A stretch of 64,000 nucleotides of DNA, taken from the NCBI GenBank assembly GCA_900541505.1, contig UQKK01000001.1:124001-188000 (forward strand), written 5' to 3'. Every line of letters starts with the position of its first letter. The first letter of the stretch is position 1. Under the pieces are notes generated by a model that saw only the letters and a list, made by a program, of their open reading frames with translations, was not told where the DNA came from and searched no databases. The DNA comes from an uncultured Ruminococcus sp. Its GTDB lineage: Bacteria; Bacillota; Clostridia; Lachnospirales; Lachnospiraceae. Shown piece by piece: positions 17,543 to 24,993 of this stretch. A program made the translations under genes and the position numbers.

Positions 17543-18730
17543 TCATCCCAGATATCTTTTCAGTGCTTCTGCTTTATCCAGTTTTTCCCATGGCAAATCC
17601 AAATCGTTTCTGCCGAAATGCCCATACGCTGCCGTCTGCTTGTAAATCGGACGGCGAAGGTCCAGCATCTTGATGATTCCCGCCGGACGGAGCTCGAAAT
17701 TCTCTCTTATAATCTCCACCAGCTTGCTGTCAGAAACCTTCCCTGTCCCGTATGTATTGACCATGATGGATGTCGGCTGTGCCACGCCGATAGCGTAGGA
17801 GAGCTGAATCTCACATTTTTTTGCCAGCCCCGCCGCCACAATATTTTTTGCCGCATAGCGCGCCGCGTAAGCCGCGGAGCGGTCTACCTTGGTGCAGTCC
17901 TTTCCGGAGAAAGCCCCGCCGCCGTGGCTCGCCATACCGCCATACGTATCTACAATAATCTTCCGTCCTGTCAGCCCGCTGTCTCCGTGCGGTCCGCCGA
18001 TAACAAAACGCCCTGTAGGGTTGATGAAAAACTTCGTCTCCTCATCCACCATATCTGCGGGAATAATTTCATCAAATACATATTTTTTGATGTCCTTATG
18101 AATCTGTTCTTGTGTCACATCCGGGTCATGCTGTGTAGAGAGAACCACCGCATCCAGACGTTTGGGAACTCCTGACTCGTCATATTCCACTGTTACCTGT
18201 GTCTTGCCGTCGGGACGCAGATAGGGAAGTGTCCCGTCCTTTCTGACCTTGGTAAGCTGAAGTGCCAGTTTGTGTGCCATGGCAATCGGATACGGCATAT
18301 ATTCTTCCGTCTCATCGGACGCATAGCCGAACATCATGCCCTGGTCTCCTGCTCCGATGGCTTCAATGTCGTCCTCCATGGTATGCTCCTTTGCCTCTAA
18401 CGCCTTGTCCACGCCTAAGGCAATATCCGCAGACTGCTCGTCAATGGTAGTGATAACACCGCAGATATCCGCGTCAAATCCGTATTTTCCTCTCGTGTAT
18501 CCAATCTCACGCACTGTATCCCTCACAACTTTTGGGATATCCACGTAAGCGTTGGTGGTAATCTCTCCCATCACCATGACAAGCCCTGTCGTCGCGCAGG
18601 TCTCACATGCCACACGGCTCATGGGGTCCTGCTTGAGCAGTTCGTCCAGAATCGCATCAGAAATCTGGTCGCACATCTTATCCGGGTGTCCCTCTGTTAC
18701 AGACTCGGATGTAAACAATAATTTTTCCAT
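17543..18730 (-). CDS. metK: S-adenosylmethionine synthetase
   Basis: Makes S-adenosylmethionine from methionine and ATP. The 395-aa length is normal. Signature text includes FTSESVTEGHPDKMCDQISDA at the N-terminus (split here: FTSESVTEGHPDK binds ATP and metal), GAGDQGMMFGYA, GGPHGDSGLTGRKIIVDTYG and GGGAFSGKDCTKVDRSA. AAAGGAG precedes the ATG. The gene is behind a SAM-I riboswitch with its own terminator, so high S-adenosylmethionine should switch it off, as known for S-box metK genes. Confidence 0.97.
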   Translation of the reverse strand: MEKLLFTSESVTEGHPDKMCDQISDAILDELLKQDPMSRVACETCATTGLVMVMGEITTNAYVDIPKVVRDTVREIGYTRGKYGFDADICGVITTIDEQSADIALGVDKALEAKEHTMEDDIEAIGAGDQGMMFGYASDETEEYMPYPIAMAHKLALQLTKVRKDGTLPYLRPDGKTQVTVEYDESGVPKRLDAVVLSTQHDPDVTQEQIHKDIKKYVFDEIIPADMVDEETKFFINPTGRFVIGGPHGDSGLTGRKIIVDTYGGMASHGGGAFSGKDCTKVDRSAAYAARYAAKNIVAAGLAKKCEIQLSYAIGVAQPTSIMVNTYGTGKVSDSKLVEIIRENFELRPAGIIKMLDLRRPIYKQTAAYGHFGRNDLDLPWEKLDKAEALKRYLG

Positions 18731-18780
18731 ACTAGACTCCTTTCGTCACTTTCTCCTCCGCGTGTACTGTCTCCGTTTGG

Positions 18781-18886
18781 CACTCCATCTCGGTCGCCGG
18801 CAGCCTGCCTGTCCTACGCTTCCAGATTGACTGCTTGCGTCCCTCGATTCCGCTTTCACTCCATCTCGGTCGCTGGCAGCCTGCCT
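18781..18886 (-). repeat. 30-bp direct repeat in the metK leader
   Basis: Two 30-bp copies at 18781-18810 and 18857-18886 differ at a single base by eye; both begin CACTCCATCTCGGTCGC on the plus strand. They lie between the riboswitch terminator and metK, in RNA that would be transcribed when the switch is on. No coding potential was recognised. Confidence 0.8.
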
Positions 18887-18956
18887 ATGCTGCGAGGAGA
18901 AACCATCCTTGCGTGCAAGCACGCAGTCTGGTTTTTCCTCGCAGCGCAGTCAATCT
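18824..18956 (-). other. Large folded region in the metK leader
   Basis: Several nested inverted repeats are seen. AGATTGACTGC (18824-18834) is matched by GCAGTCAATCT (18946-18956). Inside, TGCGAGGAGAAACCA (18891-18905) pairs with TGGTTTTTCCTCGCA (18929-18943) with one mismatch. At the tip, TGCGTG-CAAG-CACGCA is perfect. It would form a long extended hairpin in the metK 5' leader. Function is unknown. Confidence 0.6.
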
Positions 18957-18979
18957 TTGAATACGCAAATCCTTGCCAA

Positions 18980-19130
18980 ACGAAAACAGTCCGCAAAAAG
19001 CGGACTGTCGATATCTCATAACAATCCTCTTATTGTTCGATTACTCGCTCAGGTTGGCACCTTCCTTGAACTGAAGGGGTTGCCGCAGCTTCACAGACCC
19101 TTTGTGTCTCCACTGCTCTGAATAAGAGAA
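18980..19130 (-). ncRNA. SAM-I riboswitch (S-box) with intrinsic terminator upstream of metK
   Basis: On the minus strand the aptamer opens with CTTATTCAGAGCAGTGGAG and contains GCTGCGGCAACCCC, GGTGCCAACCTGAGCGAG and the closing P1 strand CAATAAGAG, matching the S-box pattern. It is followed by terminator stem ACAGTCCG/CGGACTGT and TTTTCGTTT (18980-19008). When S-adenosylmethionine is bound, transcription should stop before metK; this is established for the class. Confidence 0.92.
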
Positions 19131-19163
19131 AGTCTTTCTATTTAGTTTACTGGTTCACTAGGA

Positions 19164-19192
19164 ACTTTACACTGTATGATGATAAAAGTCAA
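19164..19192 (-). promoter_or_regulatory. Promoter of the metK transcript
   Basis: On the minus strand TTGACT and TAAAGT are separated by exactly 17 bp, with the S-box starting about 30 bp downstream. It is a good vegetative sigma-A type match. Confidence 0.7.
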
Positions 19193-19246
19193 TAGGGAAA
19201 TACAAAAATCACCCCTGTTCCCTATATTCCAGAAATATAGTTGTCC

Positions 19247-19276
19247 TTGTATACTCTTGAACAGCAATGTTATAAT
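19247..19276 (+). promoter_or_regulatory. Promoter of the 12-codon leader ORF
   Basis: TTGTAT and consensus TATAAT are 18 bp apart. About 30 bp downstream is a perfect-looking ribosome binding site and tiny ORF. A palindrome CTATATT...AATATAG at 19222-19240 lies just upstream and could be an operator. Confidence 0.55.
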
Positions 19277-19305
19277 ATATCAAAAAACTTTTTAAGGAGT
19301 ATGCC

Positions 19306-19344
19306 ATGAAAGAAAACATGGGTATTAATTTCGACAGAGACTGA
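19306..19344 (+). CDS. 12-residue leader peptide, possible attenuator ORF
   Basis: The ORF encodes MKENMGINFDRD and is preceded by TTTAAGGAG at ideal spacing. Its last codons and stop form the left arm of the following intrinsic terminator (AGACTGA, 19338-19344), the classical geometry for translation-coupled attenuation. No amino acid is strongly enriched, so a sensed amino acid is not obvious. It lies 90 bp before the cysteine hydrolase gene. The product has not been identified and translation is inferred. Confidence 0.45.
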   Translation: MKENMGINFDRD

Positions 19345-19374
19345 TTTTTCCATTTTATTCAGTCTTAATTTTTT
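19338..19374 (+). terminator. Intrinsic terminator or attenuator after the leader ORF
   Basis: AGACTGA pairs with TCAGTCT around a 14-nt loop and is followed by TAATTTTTTATTT. The left arm overlaps the end of the leader ORF. It lies between the promoter at 19247 and the gene at 19435. Confidence 0.65.
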
Positions 19375-19384
19375 ATTTGTGAAT

Positions 19385-19406
19385 ACACCCTTGTAAAGAG
19401 AGGGCA
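19385..19406 (+). repeat. Small hairpin repeat, copy B
   Basis: ACCCT and AGGGCA flank the loop TGTAAAGAG, which is identical to copy A at 13357-13377. The outer arm bases pair less well than in the other copies. It lies between the attenuator and the hydrolase gene. Confidence 0.5.
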
Positions 19407-19434
19407 ATGTCATAACAAAAATGGAGGAACGACA

Positions 19435-20025
19435 ATGGAAATCAAAAAAGGCAGTGCCTTGCTGGTCATTGACATCCAGCAGGAAGATTTTAAGGAAATG
19501 AATGACAACAATCTGCATGAGGCTCGTTGGGACTGTATCCGCAACGCCCGCAGAGTACTGGATGTGTTTCGGAAAAAGAAACTCCCTGTCATCCAGGTGA
19601 AAGAAGTGCACCGCGCCGATATGGTGGATTTCGGACGGGAGCTGGACGGCTCAGAAGGGATTCACTGTATGGAGGATTCTCCCTATACGGATTACGCGAA
19701 ACTCACCTATCCCATAAAAGGGGAGTATCTCATCTCAAAGAGACGGTACAGCGCCTTTTTCGGTACGGATTTAGAAATCCTGCTCAAAGGTTTGCAAGTG
19801 GACACGCTCTATCTCATCGGCGGACTCACAGATGTCTGCATCCATTATACCGCTGTGGATGCGCACCAACACGATTATCATATTAAAGTTGTCACCGATG
19901 CGGTGGCTGGCTCCAGCGAGGAAGCTCACGGCTATGCCCTGAAAGCTATCCGGTATCTGCAGCGCGACGCGCTCATCACGACTGCGGATATCACACAGGA
20001 ATCTTCTTTAAACAAAACAGAGTAG
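19435..20025 (+). CDS. Cysteine hydrolase, isochorismatase family
   Basis: A 196-aa alpha/beta hydrolase of the isochorismatase/nicotinamidase superfamily. Catalytic Asp13 lies in LLVIDIQQEDF, the Lys in ISKRRYSAFFGTDLE and the nucleophile Cys in GGLTDVCIHYTAVDA. The substrate cannot be read from the sequence. GGAGG precedes the ATG. It is a single plus-strand gene whose upstream region holds a tiny ORF with a terminator, so transcription may be attenuated. Confidence 0.88.
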   Translation: MEIKKGSALLVIDIQQEDFKEMNDNNLHEARWDCIRNARRVLDVFRKKKLPVIQVKEVHRADMVDFGRELDGSEGIHCMEDSPYTDYAKLTYPIKGEYLISKRRYSAFFGTDLEILLKGLQVDTLYLIGGLTDVCIHYTAVDAHQHDYHIKVVTDAVAGSSEEAHGYALKAIRYLQRDALITTADITQESSLNKTE

Positions 20026-20119
20026 ACGGCAAACTGGGATGCCGCGTGAAAATGGCGGATGAATACTGCTGTACTGCTACCCCAAAAGAGGAGCCGGACA
20101 TTTTGAAAATTAGAAATAT

Positions 20120-20147
20120 GAGGGCAGGAAAATTTCTTCCTGCCCTC
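20120..20147. terminator. Hairpin between convergent genes
   Basis: GAGGGCAGGAA and TTCCTGCCCTC are perfect 11-bp arms around a 6-nt loop, between the hydrolase (ending 20025) and the CapA gene (ending 20184). The U-tract is poor on both strands, so it probably works for both but weakly. Confidence 0.55.
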
Positions 20148-20183
20148 GTCACGCTATCCTTTTTCTATTTTAAATCTTTATTT

Positions 20184-21614
20184 TTATTCTTCCTGCTCTG
20201 TTATGACACCATTGTCATCAATCACCGCATTGGGTGACAGCCCCTGCAGAAAATCATAAAATTCTCTCTGCTCCGATGCTTCTTTTAGATACTGTGTCGT
20301 ATATCCGGTCTGCAGACAGGGCACAAAGGACATTTCCTCAAGTCCGTCAATTGTAATGTCCAACTTTAAAAGTCCTGTGTATTTTGTCTCATCGTTGAAC
20401 CAGAAATCTCCCATACTGTAAATAATGGGGTTTCCGTCCACATACTCTATTCCCTGCAGCACATGAGGATGACCCCCCACCACGATATCCGCGCCGGATG
20501 CAAGAAATTCTTTTCCCTGCTCCGTCTGATATTCCGCATACTGATTTGTATCCTCCGGTCCCCAGTGGATATAGGCGATGAGATAGTCGCACTCTTTGGC
20601 TGCCTCCTCAATAATCTGATTGTACTCTGCCGTATCATACGCCTCCAATACCCCCGGCGAATCTTCGGTCGCCGCCGGAGTATAGTATACGATTTCCGCG
20701 TTGGTTGCTGCCACAAACCCGATTTTTATGCCATTCACGATAAAATATATAGGGCGGTCCGCCTCTTCCTTATTCCGTCCGCCTCCCACATAGGGCAGTT
20801 TGGCCTCATCCAGATAGTCCAGTGTGTCCAGAAGAGCCTCCTCACCGTAATCGTACACATGATTGTTGGCAAGAGACACCAAGTCTGTCCCCATCTCATC
20901 CAGAAGCGCCATGCGCTCCGGTTTTGCGCGAAAGGTATAGAGCTTTCCCTCCAGCGCTTCTCCCCTTTCACTTACACAGTATTCATGGTTCAGATAAAAT
21001 ACGTCCGCCTGGTTCGTCATTTCCAGAATCTCCGGGGAAATACACTCGGAAAGTCCCTCTGTCTCATCATAGTGGTCCAGTACAAAACCGTCCTCCGCAA
21101 AGCAGATATCGCCGGCAACTGTCACTTCTGCCTGATTTTCCTCTTTACCGTCCCGCAGATAAATCTGATGCTCCTTCGCTGTCTTCTCATCATCCAGCCA
21201 GCCTTTTCTGCGGTCCGTCAGCACCTGGAAAGTCTCTCCAGTGGCATCGTAAATATCCTTCTCTGTAAGCGTTCCCTTTTCTGCTTTTTCAAGCAGGTCA
21301 CCTCTTATTTGCTTCGGATATGTGTCTGCCAGCCATTCGGCAAACTCCTCCGCCTCCTGCCCTACTTCCGCCGCCGGAACTGCCTCTTCTTTCGAGACGG
21401 CAAATTCCTCATAGCAAGCTTCCACCGCCGCTGTCACTGTCTCTCTCTGCTCTTTTTCCTTTCCCTTTATGACAACCCGCGCAATCACAGCGATGACCAC
21501 GAGCAGAACAAACAGCAAAACCGCACCAGCGGCTATCCTCTGTTTTTTGACCTGCTCTGCTCTGCGGCGTCTCATCTCCTCCCGCCTTTTTCTGCTGTAT
21601 CTGTCAGATTCCAT
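20184..21614 (-). CDS. CapA-family metallophosphatase-like surface protein
   Basis: A 476-aa protein of the CapA/PgsA family, often linked with poly-gamma-glutamate or capsule functions. The N-terminus is highly basic (RKRREEMRRRRAEQVKKQR), followed by a single membrane helix (about 27-50), so the rest should be outside the cell. The CapA domain (about 165-440) shows VAGDICFAEDG, SLANNHVYDYG, IHWGPEDTNQY and VVGGHPHVLQG with metal-ligand His residues. No cap or pgs synthesis genes are nearby, so the substrate is uncertain. Confidence 0.88.
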   Translation of the reverse strand: MESDRYSRKRREEMRRRRAEQVKKQRIAAGAVLLFVLLVVIAVIARVVIKGKEKEQRETVTAAVEACYEEFAVSKEEAVPAAEVGQEAEEFAEWLADTYPKQIRGDLLEKAEKGTLTEKDIYDATGETFQVLTDRRKGWLDDEKTAKEHQIYLRDGKEENQAEVTVAGDICFAEDGFVLDHYDETEGLSECISPEILEMTNQADVFYLNHEYCVSERGEALEGKLYTFRAKPERMALLDEMGTDLVSLANNHVYDYGEEALLDTLDYLDEAKLPYVGGGRNKEEADRPIYFIVNGIKIGFVAATNAEIVYYTPAATEDSPGVLEAYDTAEYNQIIEEAAKECDYLIAYIHWGPEDTNQYAEYQTEQGKEFLASGADIVVGGHPHVLQGIEYVDGNPIIYSMGDFWFNDETKYTGLLKLDITIDGLEEMSFVPCLQTGYTTQYLKEASEQREFYDFLQGLSPNAVIDDNGVITEQEE

Positions 21615-21804
21615 CCCTCATCCTCCGTGTACATTCCTGACTTTCACATAAATTTTCCCATCTTCCTATGGAAAAGTCAAGAAGTAAACAGGTTCAGCCA
21701 AAGCAGATTCGCCCGTCAATGGGCAGTTTTGTTATCCATCTCTCAATCAACGATACGATTGAGTCGGGACTTTACGGTGACACTGAAGTCACTCTTCGAC
21801 TTGC

Positions 21805-21857
21805 AAAACAAAAAATGTGCAGCGCTCAACTGGATTTACGCAGTTAAGTGCTACACA
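21805..21857 (-). terminator. Rho-independent terminator of murA
   Basis: Arms at 21816-21832 and 21841-21857 give a 17-bp stem (three wobble pairs) with an 8-nt loop; on the minus strand it is followed by TTTTTTGTTTT. It lies about 80 bp past the murA stop. The rest of the gap 21615-21934 shows no gene. Confidence 0.8.
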
Positions 21858-21934
21858 TTGTATTATCATTATAGAAAAATCTTCCGGAAGTTTCAAAGGT
21901 AATTTTGAACAAAATCCATCTTCTTTTTCCCGTT

Positions 21935-23227
21935 TTATCCTACTTTCAGCTTAAATTTCTGAATCTCCTTCTCGCTGGAGACCTTCTCAATCATTCCCCC
22001 AAGGCTGCGCAGCTTCTCCTCGAAACACTCGTAGCCGCGCTGGATATAGACAATATCATCAATGATGGTGATGCCGTCCGTTGCAAGCCCCGCGATGCAA
22101 AGCGCCGCTCCCGCCCGCAAATCCGGTGCGCTCACTCTCGCGCCGGAGAATTTCTCCACACCTTCAATGGTAGCGGAATTGCCCTCCACCTTGATGACTG
22201 CGCCCATCCTTGCCAGTTCATCCAAATATTTGAAACGATTTTCAAAAATACTTTCTGTAATCGTGCTGGTCCCATTTGCAAGTGCCAGCGCCACACCTAT
22301 CTGCGGCTGCATATCTGTCGGGTATCCCGGATACGGCAGTGTCTTGACCTGCGTAGAACGCAGACGCCTCTTCGCCACTACTCTCACCGCATCGTCAAAC
22401 TCCTCCACCTCACAGCCGATATCAATCAATTTGGAGATGGTTGCATCCAGATGCTTGGGGATAACATTCAATACAGTGACATCCCCCTTTGTACATGCTG
22501 CTGCAAACATGAAGGTACCCGCCTCTATCTGGTCCGGAATGATGGAATACTCTGTCTTGTGCAGAGATTTCACACCGCGAATCTTAATCACGTCAGTTCC
22601 TGCCCCGCGGATGTTCGCCCCCATGCTGTTCAAAAAGTTCGCCACATCCACGACATGAGGCTCTTTAGCCACATTCTCCATAATCGTGAGACCGTCAGCC
22701 ATGGCTGCTGTCATCATGACATTGATGGTCGCGCCCACGGAAACCACGTCAAAATACAGGTGGGTCCCCCGCAGGTTCTCCGCCTCTGCCACAATCTTCC
22801 CATGTTCAATGTCCACATCCGCGCCCAGCGCACGAAATCCTTTGAGATGCTGGTCGATGGGACGGCTGCCGATATTACAGCCTCCGGGGAGAGCGACCTC
22901 CGCTCTCTTATATTTTCCAAGCAGAGCGCCCAGCAGGTAGTAAGACGCTCTTATCTTCTTGATATAATCATATTCAATGTTAAAATTTCCAATCGCGCTG
23001 CCGTTAATCTTTACCGTATGTCTGTCCAGCCGCTGCACTGTCGCTCCGATTCCGCTGATAGCCTCCAGCATGACATTGATATCATTCACATCCGGAAGGT
23101 TGTCAATCAAAACAGTCTCGTCCGTCATGATTGCCGCTGCCAGAATCGCCAGAGCCGCATTCTTGGCACCACCTATCTCAACTTCTCCTACAAGCGGATT
23201 TCCGCCCTTAATAATATATTGCTCCAT
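21935..23227 (-). CDS. murA: UDP-N-acetylglucosamine 1-carboxyvinyltransferase
   Basis: Transfers enolpyruvate to UDP-N-acetylglucosamine, the first committed step of peptidoglycan synthesis and the target of fosfomycin. The 430-aa protein has the EPSP-synthase fold. Characteristic text includes GGAKNAALAILAA near the N-terminus, the active-site Cys loop LPGGCNIGSRPID near residue 115, IPDQIEAGTFM and PYPGYPTDMQPQ. The Cys is present, so ordinary fosfomycin sensitivity is expected. GAGGTG precedes the ATG. It stands alone with its own terminator. Confidence 0.97.
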   Translation of the reverse strand: MEQYIIKGGNPLVGEVEIGGAKNAALAILAAAIMTDETVLIDNLPDVNDINVMLEAISGIGATVQRLDRHTVKINGSAIGNFNIEYDYIKKIRASYYLLGALLGKYKRAEVALPGGCNIGSRPIDQHLKGFRALGADVDIEHGKIVAEAENLRGTHLYFDVVSVGATINVMMTAAMADGLTIMENVAKEPHVVDVANFLNSMGANIRGAGTDVIKIRGVKSLHKTEYSIIPDQIEAGTFMFAAACTKGDVTVLNVIPKHLDATISKLIDIGCEVEEFDDAVRVVAKRRLRSTQVKTLPYPGYPTDMQPQIGVALALANGTSTITESIFENRFKYLDELARMGAVIKVEGNSATIEGVEKFSGARVSAPDLRAGAALCIAGLATDGITIIDDIVYIQRGYECFEEKLRSLGGMIEKVSSEKEIQKFKLKVG

Positions 23228-23439
23228 TTTGCACCTCGATTATCGATACGATATTCCTGCCCCTGCAGTGCTTCAGGGTCATCTTATAATGCCGGCACCG
23301 CATGGCAGGAACTATATTCTCAGTCTTATTATCTATATCCGGGTCTACATCTGTTCAGTCTTATCTCATCATATACTGTGACATTATACCACAAAATAAT
23401 TATTTGTAAAATTATTTTTTTTAATATAACTGAACCCGG

Positions 23440-23958
23440 TTATTTTTTACTATTTTGGTATTCCTCTACTTTATCCAGGACATTCTCGATGGTCTCTTCA
23501 ATCCGGCAGCCATCTTCGCATACCACGATATCCGCATATTTCTCGAAATATTTTATCCTTTCATCATAGAGATTCCGCAAAGTCTGACCTTCACGCAGCA
23601 CAACCCCTCTTTTTTTCGGGTTGCGTATCCTTCTTTTTATTGTTTGATAAGAAGCCTGCAAATATACGATAATCCCGATATCCTTGAAATGCTCCATGGC
23701 CTCCTCACAGTAGATGACGCTCCCTCCGGGCGAAATCACAGAATTTTCCACATCCACATCACGGTTTACCTGGTTTTCAATTTTTAAAAACCCTTCTTCT
23801 CCCACTGTGGAAATGATTTCCCGAAGCAGCTTATTCTCCTGTTTCTGAATCAGCAAATCTGTATCTATAAACTGCATGCCAAGCCTTTTCGCTACTACAA
23901 CGCCCACCGTGCTCTTTCCCACCGCCGGCATTCCAATAAAGATAAGGTTTTTCTTCAT
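23440..23958 (-). CDS. aroK: Shikimate kinase
   Basis: Phosphorylates shikimate in the pathway to aromatic amino acids. The 172-aa length is normal. Motifs are Walker A GMPAVGKST, shikimate-binding DTDLLI, SPGGSVIY with the GGG-like loop, and a lid Arg region RGVVLREGQT. AAAGGATGG before the ATG at 23958 decides the start; an in-frame extension upstream runs through a structured repeat and is unlikely. No other aro gene is nearby. It is transcribed from a repeated promoter-hairpin module immediately upstream. Confidence 0.9.
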   Translation of the reverse strand: MKKNLIFIGMPAVGKSTVGVVVAKRLGMQFIDTDLLIQKQENKLLREIISTVGEEGFLKIENQVNRDVDVENSVISPGGSVIYCEEAMEHFKDIGIIVYLQASYQTIKRRIRNPKKRGVVLREGQTLRNLYDERIKYFEKYADIVVCEDGCRIEETIENVLDKVEEYQNSKK

Positions 23959-24002
23959 ATGTATTCCATCCTTTATTTTCCGCTTTTTCAATGTACTGCA
24001 AA

Positions 24003-24052
24003 GGCGAGCCGAGACAGCGGCTCGAATCGCACTTGCGCGACTATTATACCAT
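24003..24052 (-). promoter_or_regulatory. Promoter-hairpin module, copy 1, upstream of aroK
   Basis: On the minus strand ATGGTATAAT (extended -10, TGGTATAAT) is followed by two hairpins: TCGCGCAAGTGCGA, and CGAGCCG/CGGCTCG around a 6-nt loop. A near-identical 50-bp copy is at 24134-24183 (five mismatches by eye). It lies 45 bp before the aroK start. Confidence 0.65.
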
Positions 24053-24055
24053 GTG

Positions 24056-24093
24056 CGCAGAAAAACAAGTGACCCGTAGGGACATTTGTTTTT
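24056..24093 (-). terminator. Strong terminator between the proline-rich gene and aroK
   Basis: Arms at 24061-24075 and 24079-24093 match at 13 of 15 positions with a 3-nt loop. The stem is A/T-rich at its base, so it has T-runs on both strands and could end transcription in either direction. On the minus strand TTTTTCTG follows. Confidence 0.7.
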
Positions 24094-24167
24094 CAAGCCA
24101 TGGATTGCCCGGTATAATCCCTGCTTTTAGCAGGGCGAGCCGAAAAAACGGCTCGAATCGCACTTGT
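24056..24167 (-). ncRNA. Candidate small RNA
   Basis: A promoter (TTTACT-17 bp-TATAAT, 24174-24202) is followed within about 110 nt by two hairpins (CGAGCCG/CGGCTCG and CCCTGC/GCAGGG) and an intrinsic terminator (24061-24093 plus Ts). There is no ORF between them. This arrangement would produce a short structured RNA. Its existence is inferred from signals only. Confidence 0.4.
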
Positions 24168-24202
24168 GCGATTATTATACCATACTTTCGTCTTTTAGTA
24201 AA
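24134..24202 (-). promoter_or_regulatory. Promoter-hairpin module, copy 2
   Basis: TTTACT (24197-24202) and TATAAT (24174-24179) are 17 bp apart, with TG before the -10. The same hairpin pair as in copy 1 follows. The -35 box overlaps the end of the proline-rich gene. Confidence 0.6.
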
Positions 24203-24710
24203 ATCGTCTGCATCGGCGGTTATTGCAGCGGCGGCGGAATAATTCCTGATACAGCATAACTTCAATCAAATCTCTGAGCCAGTTCTGCGGCGGCTGCCCC
24301 TGTGGTGGACGGTTCTGCGGCGGACGTCCCTGCGGTGGACGACCTTGAGGCGGCTGTCCCTGCGGCGGGCGGTCCTGCGGTGGGCGTCCCTGCGGCGGGC
24401 GGTTGGATGGTCTTTCGTTGGCAAGCAGTTTCCCATATTCCGTGCCGTACAAAATCTTTTCATTTTTCATGACATTCTCATAAATCCGACTGCACATCAT
24501 GCGCAGCTGCAATTTATCCGGATATTCGTCGTATATCATGCTCCTGTCATACTCCATACGGTCACATTCTTCTTCCACATAGGGCAAAATCCGCTTGGGT
24601 ATATCCGGATACATGCTCTGCATATATTCCATGTCCCTTCTCTCAATCTTATCATCATCGTACGCAAACGGCATGGGATATGCCATGTAATACGGCAGTT
24701 TATGGTTCAT
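24195..24710 (-). CDS. Unrecognised 171-aa protein with PPQ-rich repeats
   Basis: Residues 1-95 are acidic and tyrosine/methionine-rich (YMQSMYPDIPKRILPYVEEE, then MCSRIYENVMKNEKILYG). Residues about 99-140 are a tandem repeat of RPPQG-type units made by about eight 15-bp DNA repeats. The C-terminus is very basic (RRRCNNRRCRRFY). There is no signal peptide or membrane helix. I do not recognise a named domain; the composition recalls spore-coat or crust proteins of Clostridia, which is only an impression. A GGAAGT site precedes the ATG. Confidence 0.6.
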   Translation of the reverse strand: MNHKLPYYMAYPMPFAYDDDKIERRDMEYMQSMYPDIPKRILPYVEEECDRMEYDRSMIYDEYPDKLQLRMMCSRIYENVMKNEKILYGTEYGKLLANERPSNRPPQGRPPQDRPPQGQPPQGRPPQGRPPQNRPPQGQPPQNWLRDLIEVMLYQELFRRRCNNRRCRRFY

Positions 24711-24812
24711 ACTTCCACACTTCCATTTCAGACATTATATGGATAGTATATGCAAAATTAAAACATATTGTGAATTTATGCTGCTCTTGCCTAAGTATGG
24801 CTTTCTATTTGT

Positions 24813-24911
24813 CTTTGCCATGTCCGCAAACTCCTCTCTTTTCTTCCCATTGAAAAATCGCATCCAAAGAATGATGGCCTCTTCTGTTGTATCCGTTGAC
24901 ACTGCTTTTTG
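24813..24911 (-). pseudogene. Fragment copied from the Rpn-family gene
   Basis: These 99 bp match 26256-26354 with three mismatches by eye, on the same strand. They encode a piece of the Rpn-family nuclease (EEAIILWMRFFNGKKREEF in a short open stretch). No start, catalytic region or C-terminus is present, so it is a dead duplicate. The surrounding 24711-24993 shows no other gene. Confidence 0.75.
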
Positions 24912-24993
24912 ACCCTGTAAGCCACTTGCATAAAGTGTACCGAGTGGTAGGCTGATTGAAAGTAATGCAGCAGGACGCAAAATTTGCTCTTCA

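Noticed and set aside
20463..21902. 479-codon open frame on the plus strand across the CapA gene
   Set aside because: It is the mirror of a well-supported CapA-family gene, shows no family text and has no ribosome binding site.
21905..23569. 554-codon open frame on the plus strand across murA
   Set aside because: It is antisense to murA, with Cys/His/Arg-rich text lacking any domain.
24291..24410. Short regular repeats resembling a CRISPR array
   Set aside because: The period is 15 bp with no unique spacers and the frame stays open, giving PPQ-rich protein repeats.
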